Positions 59,449-64,000 of a stretch of DNA of 64,000 nt are shown piece by piece. Within the stretch, counting starts at the first letter, position 1. Every line of letters starts with the position of its first letter. The notes below the pieces were generated by a model. The model saw only the letters and a program-made list of their open reading frames with translations, was not told the DNA's origin and did not search any database. Source of the stretch: Micromonospora citrea. Lineage in GTDB: Bacteria; Actinomycetota; Actinomycetes; Mycobacteriales; Micromonosporaceae. The stretch is from positions 5,798,501-5,862,500 of the forward strand of contig NZ_FMHZ01000002.1 in assembly GCF_900090315.1 (NCBI RefSeq). The letters run 5' to 3'. Both the position numbers and the translations under genes were made by a program.

Positions 59449-59517
59449 GCTACACGGCCCACCGCGTACATAAAACGTGTACGCCGGGGGGGCCGATCGC
59501 ATACAATGAATATGTAC
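59449..59517 (+). promoter_or_regulatory. Repeated promoter/operator module, copy C
   Basis: Dyad 1 GCGTACATAAAACGTGTACGC (perfect arms) at 59464-59484 and dyad 2 GCATACAATGAATATGTAC at 59499-59517. TGTGTGACGCGCTACACGG upstream matches copies A and B. The spacing from GTGTAC to TACAAT is 19. Confidence 0.8.
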
Positions 59518-59548
59518 AGCACGCGCACCCTGAGTAGCGGAGGCGGAG

Positions 59549-59725
59549 ATGGAGAAGCTGGTGGAGCTCTTCGAGGTGATCGAGCGGCGTGGCGGGGCGG
59601 TCTACCGCACCCGGTACGTCCGCGACGAGTGGGTGGACGTCGACGCCCGCGCGCCCGAGGGCTTCGTCTACGCCAACAAGTCGACGAGCTACGAGGGCCG
59701 GACGCTGCGGATGCGTCGGGCCTGA
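59549..59725 (+). CDS. Small hypothetical protein behind promoter copy C
   Basis: 58 residues, ATG behind GCGGAGGCGG. It reads MEKLVELFEVIERRGGAVYR and continues with a beta-type TRYVRDEWVDVDARAPEGFV. The first residues (MEK-V) echo the 56964 protein, which also sits behind this module. Unknown function. Confidence 0.55.
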   Translation: MEKLVELFEVIERRGGAVYRTRYVRDEWVDVDARAPEGFVYANKSTSYEGRTLRMRRA

Positions 59726-59754
59726 CCGGGTGCCGAGGACGAGGAGGGGCTGAG

Positions 59755-59928
59755 ATGGCGGAGAGCACGGTGCAGGCCGGCCGGCGCGCGGCGAGCGCGG
59801 CCGGCTGGCTGGACGAGAACGACTGCTGCACGGAGTGCGGGGAGCACTTCTCGGGGCCGTGCGCCCCGGGGTGCCCACGCGGCGAGCCGGCCGACGAGTG
59901 CGACACGCTCCCGGTGCACCTGTCCTAG
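59755..59928 (+). CDS. Small Cys-rich protein
   Basis: 57 residues, ATG behind GAGGAGGGG. Cys-rich stretch DCCTECGEHFSGPCAPGCPR, likely a zinc site. Follows the 58-residue protein by 29 bases, the same transcription unit. Confidence 0.5.
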   Translation: MAESTVQAGRRAASAAGWLDENDCCTECGEHFSGPCAPGCPRGEPADECDTLPVHLS

Positions 59929-59992
59929 TGGCTGCGTAGGCGGGGCTGGGCGGGTGCCCGGCCCCGGTGCGGAGCCCCTAGCCGGGGTTCTG

Positions 59993-60044
59993 CTGTCCGG
60001 TCGCTATTGACGATTGCGGCCGGACAGCGCAAGGTAACTGTCCG
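59993..60044 (+). promoter_or_regulatory. CTGTCCG operator cluster
   Basis: Three half-sites in alternating orientation: CTGTCCGG (59993), CCGGACAG (60020) and CTGTCCG (60038), around a TTGACG at 60007. This looks like a second, different regulator's binding region controlling the 60076 unit. Confidence 0.5.
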
Positions 60045-60057
60045 AAGCAAGACCCGG

Positions 60058-60072
60058 TTCACGTGGAGGTAA
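60058..60072 (+). promoter_or_regulatory. TTCACGTGGAGGTAA translation leader
   Basis: Fourth copy of the TTCACGTGGARG leader, directly before ATG 60076. Confidence 0.6.
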
Positions 60073-60075
60073 ACC

Positions 60076-60624
60076 ATGGGTCTACGCGCGCTGGTCGGCA
60101 CCGAGGGTGCCGACGGCACGTACGTCGCGCGGCACGTCCAGCACGACGGCTGCCCGACGATGGTCGTCCCGGCCCTGTCGGTGCTGCTGCACGAGCTGTG
60201 CGGCCACAGCCCCGAGCGGGCGGCGGCGGTCCTGTTGCAGAACGACTGGTCGCGGCTCTACGCGGTGCCCGGCACGGGGTCGACCGGCCACGTGGCCGGC
60301 GTGCCCTCCGAGGGCTACCCGGTGGAGACCGGCCGGATCGTCGAGGCCCGCGCGGGCGACCGCGAGTGGGCGTACCTGTTCGGTGGCCACCGGCTGCACG
60401 TCTACCTGGGGGTGTTCCCCGAGCGCGGCCCGAAGCGCTGGGAGGCGTGGGCGTGCTGGTCGCTGCACGAGCTGGGCGACCTGTCGCAGCTGGACCTGCT
60501 GGAGGTCCAGAAGGCGGGCTACGCGGCGCAGTGGCGGGCGTCCGACTACCGCGGCTACATGGAGGCCGTCCGCGAGGCGGCCCGGGACTCGACCCGGATC
60601 CAGCTGATGCAGGCCGGCCGGTGA
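60076..60624 (+). CDS. Hypothetical phage protein
   Basis: 182 residues. Notable segments: VVPALSVLLHELCGHSPERA, EWAYLFGGHRLHVYLGVFPE, and a C-terminal DYRGYMEAVREAARDSTRIQ. The layout is mixed alpha/beta with conserved-looking aromatics. First gene of a four-gene unit whose members overlap by four bases or are separated by at most a base, ending at the terminator near 61806. No family recognised. Confidence 0.6.
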   Translation: MGLRALVGTEGADGTYVARHVQHDGCPTMVVPALSVLLHELCGHSPERAAAVLLQNDWSRLYAVPGTGSTGHVAGVPSEGYPVETGRIVEARAGDREWAYLFGGHRLHVYLGVFPERGPKRWEAWACWSLHELGDLSQLDLLEVQKAGYAAQWRASDYRGYMEAVREAARDSTRIQLMQAGR

Positions 60625-61127
60625 AGGCGCTGGTGGGGCAGTTCGCCCCGGACAGCCGGTGGTACCGGGCCCGCCTGGTCGAGCTGGAGGGCCAGCCGAG
60701 CTGGACGCTCGCCCAGATGCGGGCGATGTGGGACCGCAGCTTCCAGGGCGACACCGCGGCGATGGTGCGGCAGCTGCTGCACCGGCACTGGTCGGTGCTG
60801 GCGAACACGCACTGGCCGGAGCAGGCGAAGGCCGAGCGCCGGCCGGAGTGGACGTACGTGTGCGGCGTCGGCCGGGGCTACAGCGACCGGGTGTGCAGCC
60901 CGGCGGCGGTCGGGCTGATGGGCGCCGACCAGCCGTTCGACGACGAAGGCTGGGCGTACCTGTGGGAGCACGGGCTGGGCGCGCTGCACGTCTACGGGGC
61001 GCACGGCGGCCGGTGGCACCACCTGGCCACGCTGCCCGCCGACGTGTGGGCGGGCCTGACGACGCAACTGGTGATCGATGTCGAGGCCAGGTTCTGCTGG
61101 CTGGAGCGAGAGGAGGCGGCGGCGTGA
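60621..61127 (+). CDS. Hypothetical phage protein
   Basis: 168 residues, GTG overlapping the previous stop (GTGA). A helix EGQPSWTLAQMRAMWDRSFQ is followed by aromatic-rich segments (HRHWSVLANTHWPEQAKAER, FDDEGWAYLWEHGLGALHVY) and an acidic C-terminus. Unknown function; coupled to both neighbours. Confidence 0.6.
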   Translation: MKALVGQFAPDSRWYRARLVELEGQPSWTLAQMRAMWDRSFQGDTAAMVRQLLHRHWSVLANTHWPEQAKAERRPEWTYVCGVGRGYSDRVCSPAAVGLMGADQPFDDEGWAYLWEHGLGALHVYGAHGGRWHHLATLPADVWAGLTTQLVIDVEARFCWLEREEAAA

Positions 61128-61510
61128 CCGCTGTGACGAGAGGGCAGGGCAGCCAGCCGATCCGGACGGACGAGCTGATCCGCCGAGACGAGGTGCTGCT
61201 GTTCGGGCAGCTGGTGGAGATCGCCGACGTGCAGGAGGTGCGCGACTTCCCGAGCTGCGTCAACCTGGTGATCCTGCCGAAGCCGGGCGGGCAGCCGAGG
61301 GAGACGCTGGTGCCCCGGGACATGCTGCTGCTCGGGATGCGGCTGCCCCGGCTGGTGGCGCTGAGCTGCCGCGGCTGCAAGGCCGTCGTGAAGGTGCCGG
61401 TCGACCTGGCGCACGGCCCGGTGCCCGACGTGCTGTGCGGCGGGTGCCGGGGCCGGGTCGTCGAGGGCACGGCGCGGCTGACGCCGCCCGTCCCGGCGGG
61501 GCGGTACTGA
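61124..61510 (+). CDS. Hypothetical zinc-ribbon phage protein
   Basis: 128 residues, GTG overlapping the previous stop. The first half is an all-beta unit (DEVLLFGQLVEIADVQEV, CVNLVILPKPGG). The C-terminal LSCRGCKAVVKVPVDLAHGP followed by DVLCGGCRGR is a CxxC-x(n)-CxxC ribbon. Role unknown. Confidence 0.6.
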   Translation: MTAVTRGQGSQPIRTDELIRRDEVLLFGQLVEIADVQEVRDFPSCVNLVILPKPGGQPRETLVPRDMLLLGMRLPRLVALSCRGCKAVVKVPVDLAHGPVPDVLCGGCRGRVVEGTARLTPPVPAGRY

Positions 61511-61794
61511 TGAACAACGTGCTGCGGGCGCTGATGGCCGACACCGACGAAGAGCGGGACGCGCACCTGAACCGGGAGACGCTGCTGTACGCGGTGCAGC
61601 GGACGATCCAGTGCCAGCGGACCGGGGCGATCCTGGACGTGCGGACGGCGGTGATGGTGACGACGATCCTCGGCGACAAGCGGGGCGCGTGGGTGCTGAC
61701 CGGTGAGGCCTGGGACGAGATGGAGGAGTGGACCCGGGCGAAGGCCGCCGAAATCGGCGCGACGCTGGAGGTGATCGACGGCCGCAAGCTGTGA
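61510..61794 (+). CDS. Small hypothetical phage protein
   Basis: 94 residues; the ATG shares one base with the previous stop. NLRETLLY-like start region (RETLLYAVQRTIQCQRTGAI, VRTAVMVTTILGDKRG) and a helical EAWDEMEEWTRAKAAEIGAT. Last gene before a strong hairpin terminator. Confidence 0.55.
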   Translation: MNNVLRALMADTDEERDAHLNRETLLYAVQRTIQCQRTGAILDVRTAVMVTTILGDKRGAWVLTGEAWDEMEEWTRAKAAEIGATLEVIDGRKL

Positions 61795-61805
61795 CGGCCG
61801 TAGAG

Positions 61806-61845
61806 AGCGGGGCCGCACCCAGCCGGGTGCGGCCCCGCTCCGCTT
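61806..61845 (+). terminator. Intrinsic terminator
   Basis: A perfect 15-bp stem AGCGGGGCCGCACCC with complement and loop AGCC, followed by a short CTTT. It separates the four-gene unit from the tail operon. Confidence 0.85.
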
Positions 61846-61865
61846 TGGCGGGGCCCTGTCTCGGC

Positions 61866-61902
61866 TACGCTGACGGGGTATTCGCCGCTGGCTGCGGGCC
61901 GG
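61866..61902 (+). promoter_or_regulatory. Tail-gene leader with TACGCTG and GCTGGCTGCGGGCCGG
   Basis: Same pair of elements as before the capsid gene (53760, 53784), here 21 bases apart. Placed between a terminator and the major tail gene, so a promoter is expected. Confidence 0.65.
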
Positions 61903-61932
61903 GCATGGACCTTCGCTGTTGAGGGATGCCTG

Positions 61933-62874
61933 ATGACCGCAGTGTGCGATACCCCCGTGAAGGGGAAGATGCTCCGGGCCACGAAGCTCGGGGTGTGCGG
62001 CGACCCGATCCTGGGCGCCGGAGGCTGGCCGGTCCACGTGACGTCGAAGGGCTTCGTCTCGGTCGAGTACGGGGCCGAGGTCGACGACGGCGAGGAGATC
62101 GACCAGAAGGACGCCAACGGCGACCCGCTGGTCTACGAGCCGGCTCGGCGGCGGATCAAGCTGTACAACGTGACGGTGACGGCGGGCCGGGTCGACCCGG
62201 AGCTGTACACGCTGTTCACCGGGATGCCGGTGGTCCTCGACGAGGACGGCAACGCGACGGGCATGCGGATCACGTCGGCGGTGAACCTCGACAGCGCGGT
62301 GGCGCTGGAGGTGTGGTCGGGCACGCAGCTCAAGAAGTGCGTGGCCGGGTCGTTGCAGCGGCCGAGGTTCGGGTACTTCCTGCTCCCGCAGATCATCGAC
62401 GGGCAGATCGGGGACTTCACGATCGAGAACGGAGCGGCGAGCTTCACGCTGACCGGCAAGGCGATCGAGAACCCGGGCTGGGGTGTCGGCCCGTACGACG
62501 TCTACCTGCGCAAGACGGGCGTCGAGGCCCTGATGGACCCGATGGGCGACCAGGACCTGCTGCACCTCGACTGGACGTACCTGCCGCCGCCGGCGCCGAC
62601 GTGCGGGCTGACCGTGCGGCCGCCGGACGGCACGGTGGCGGCCGACGCCACGGACGCGACGAACATGACGGCGGAGTTCACGGCGACGTACGTGCCGGCC
62701 GCGCCGGACAACACGTACACGGTGGATTGGGGCGACGGGGCGTCGTCCGCCGGCCCGGCCGAGGCGGCGAAGGTGAGCCACGAGTACGCGGCGCCGGGTA
62801 CGTACCTCATCACGCTGACCGACTCGACGACGGGCGCGCAGCGCTTCAAGTCGTTCGTGGCGCCGGCCGCCTGA
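61933..62874 (+). CDS. Major tail protein with C-terminal PKD/Ig-like domain
   Basis: 313 residues. The N-terminal 210 residues form a tail-tube-like beta domain (KGFVSVEYGAEVDDGEEIDQ, PELYTLFTGMPVVLDEDGNA, GDFTIENGAASFTLTGKAIE). The last 90 carry a PKD-like fold (YTVDWGDGASSAGPAEAA then VSHEYAAPGTYLITLTDS). Extra Ig/PKD domains on tail tubes decorate the outside and may bind surface sugars. The shared capsid-type leader and a terminator just upstream fit strong late expression. Start ATG 61933. Confidence 0.8.
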   Translation: MTAVCDTPVKGKMLRATKLGVCGDPILGAGGWPVHVTSKGFVSVEYGAEVDDGEEIDQKDANGDPLVYEPARRRIKLYNVTVTAGRVDPELYTLFTGMPVVLDEDGNATGMRITSAVNLDSAVALEVWSGTQLKKCVAGSLQRPRFGYFLLPQIIDGQIGDFTIENGAASFTLTGKAIENPGWGVGPYDVYLRKTGVEALMDPMGDQDLLHLDWTYLPPPAPTCGLTVRPPDGTVAADATDATNMTAEFTATYVPAAPDNTYTVDWGDGASSAGPAEAAKVSHEYAAPGTYLITLTDSTTGAQRFKSFVAPAA

Positions 62875-62882
62875 GGTAGACG

Positions 62883-63665
62883 GTGACGCAGCCGGCGCGG
62901 ACCGGCCCATGCGAGTGGCCGCTGAACACGGCGTACTGCAAGGGCTGGGACCAGCTCGACGAGGCGGTGCAGAAGGCGGCCACGGACCTCGCGACGGAGG
63001 TCCTGTGGGCGCTGTCCGGCCGCCGCTTCGGCGTGTGCGACTCGACGGTGCGGCCGGTGCGGCGCGGCGACGGCGAGGCGTGGCGGCGGTGGGAGTCGTG
63101 GCTGGACCTGCCGTACGGCGGCAGCTTCGCGGTGACGTTCTGCGGCTGCCCGGTGGGGACGTGCGCGTGCGGGCCGGTCGGGCAGGAGCTGAGCCTGCCC
63201 GGCCCGGTCAACGCGGTAACCCGGGTTGTCATCGACGGCCAGGAGCTGCCGGCCGAGGCGTACGCGGTCTACGACCGGCGGTGGCTGGTCCGGATCGACG
63301 GCGGGAGCTGGCCGACCTGGCAGGACCTCACCGCGGCCGACGACCAGCCGGGCGCGTGGGCGGTCACCTACGAGCGGGGCGTGCCGGTGCCGGCCGGCGG
63401 CCAGGTGGCGGCCGGCGCGTTCGCCTGCGAGGTGGCGAAGGCGATGGTCGCGGACACGACCTGCCGGCTGCCGAGGCGGGTGGCGTCGCTGGTGCGCCAG
63501 GGCGTGCAGCAGACGTTCGTCGACCCGGCGCAGCTCGCCCGGGACGGCATGACCGGGCTGCCGGAGGTCGACCAGTGGCTGCGGGTGGTGAACCCGCACC
63601 GGCTGCCCCGCGACACGGTGGTGTGGTCGCCGGACCTGAACCGAGGAAGAAGGAGGACGTCGTGA
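62883..63665 (+). CDS. Head-tail connector-like protein
   Basis: 260 residues, GTG start. The pattern of actinophage head-tail adaptors: N-terminal helix DEAVQKAATDLATEVLWALS, then GRRFGVC, the Cys-rich TFCGCPVGTCACGP, the strand PGPVNAVTRVVIDGQELP with YAVYDRRWLVRID, and a final helix CEVAKAMVADTTCRLPRRVA. Usually lies between the capsid and tail genes; here it follows the major tail gene, an unusual order. Confidence 0.65.
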   Translation: MTQPARTGPCEWPLNTAYCKGWDQLDEAVQKAATDLATEVLWALSGRRFGVCDSTVRPVRRGDGEAWRRWESWLDLPYGGSFAVTFCGCPVGTCACGPVGQELSLPGPVNAVTRVVIDGQELPAEAYAVYDRRWLVRIDGGSWPTWQDLTAADDQPGAWAVTYERGVPVPAGGQVAAGAFACEVAKAMVADTTCRLPRRVASLVRQGVQQTFVDPAQLARDGMTGLPEVDQWLRVVNPHRLPRDTVVWSPDLNRGRRRTS

Positions 63666-64000
63666 CCGAGCCCGTGGTGGAGCCCGTCGACGACGTGGCC
63701 TGGCCGGTGGCGGTGAAGCTGCGCGAGGTCATCGGGACGGCGCTGGACGGGGCGCTCGGCGGGACGCCCGCCGTGGTGGCGGTGGTGCCCGGCCGGGACG
63801 TGGCGATCGACTCGTGCTGCGAGGGCCAGGCGTGGGTGCGGATCGTGCGGACGTACCCGGTGCTGCCCGGCGAGTTCCCCGGCGGGCGGGGCAGCCCGAT
63901 CGACGACGGCGGCGACCCGGGCGTGTTCTGGGCGGTGGAGCTGGGCGCCGGGACGGCCCGGTGCGCGCCGAGCCCCGACGACGCCGGGAACCCGCCGACG
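63662..64000 (+). CDS. Phage structural protein, cut by the window end
   Basis: GTG at 63662 overlaps the previous stop (GTGA). 113 residues are visible: a helix VAVKLREVIGTALDGALGGT, then PAVVAVVPGRDVAIDSCCEG and GQAWVRIVRTYPVLPGEFPG. It resembles the head-tail proteins that follow connectors in actinophages. The end is outside the window. Confidence 0.6.
   Translation, partial: MTEPVVEPVDDVAWPVAVKLREVIGTALDGALGGTPAVVAVVPGRDVAIDSCCEGQAWVRIVRTYPVLPGEFPGGRGSPIDDGGDPGVFWAVELGAGTARCAPSPDDAGNPPT

Noticed and set aside
10610..64000. attR for the tRNA-Leu insertion
   Set aside because: No second copy of the tRNA-Leu 3' end is present; phage structural genes run to the window end, so attR lies outside.
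1..64000. CRISPR array
   Set aside because: No regularly spaced direct repeats were seen; the repeated strings found are promoter and leader elements at irregular distances.

Overview
The window is very GC-rich actinobacterial DNA with many GTG starts and ATGA/GTGA gene overlaps. The left flank gene set (MoxR ATPase, DUF58 protein, transglutaminase-like membrane protein, a fibronectin-III secreted protein, a proline-rich TPR protein) suggests a Micromonosporaceae-like chromosome. This placement is inferred from gene content, not from a search.

Layout. (1) 1-10.5 kb is host chromosome, ending in tRNA-Leu(GAG) at 10523-10609. (2) From 10.6 kb to the right edge runs an integrated siphovirus-type prophage. 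A tyrosine integrase starts 253 bp after the tRNA. Next come two leftward accessory genes (a suspected PD-(D/E)xK-type protein and a membrane protein), a 59-residue excisionase-like HTH protein and a candidate phage tRNA-Gly. Then a rightward operon carries a putative DNA-modification/antirestriction protein, a ParB-domain protein, an Acb2/Tad1-hairpin-like cyclic-nucleotide sponge and the terminase subunits. (3) The head operon is split. TerL ends at 23419 and the portal operon resumes only at 48131. The 24.7 kb between them is cargo: two AlbA_2 (Schlafen-type) proteins, a ParB protein, a degenerate serine-recombinase-like protein and its broken second copy, two GIY-YIG proteins, a restriction-like protein, a DNA ligase, a tRNA-Arg 3'-half (old att site), and a 12 kb defence locus. 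(4) From 48.1 kb to the end are portal, MuF-protease fusion, capsid, several small early-type genes behind a repeated promoter/operator module, a major tail protein with a PKD-like domain, and head-tail connector genes. The prophage continues past the window, so attR is not seen.

The most interesting locus is 35.8-48.1 kb. A four-gene operon encodes a BrxC/PglY-like DUF499 ATPase, a small accessory protein, a DUF1156 adenine methylase and a PLD+SNF2 helicase. It resembles BREX type 3 and DISARM but has no PglZ, BrxA/B or DrmA/B. Tail-to-tail with it lies a translationally coupled pair: a reverse transcriptase with a helical C-terminal half, and a HEPN RNase-like protein (RNAVAH motif). An 8-bp-stem-closed leader precedes the RT. 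This combination looks like an undescribed modification/RT-HEPN defence module carried by a prophage.

Regulatory repeats tie the phage genes together. A module with two GCGTACA-n7-TGTACGC-type dyads overlapping a TACAAT -10 box occurs three times at 56.9-59.5 kb, and its second dyad occurs once more before the ParB gene at 24.9 kb. A TTCACGTGGARG leader precedes four genes including the integrase. A TACGCTG + GCTGGCTGCGGGCCGG leader precedes both the capsid and the major tail genes.
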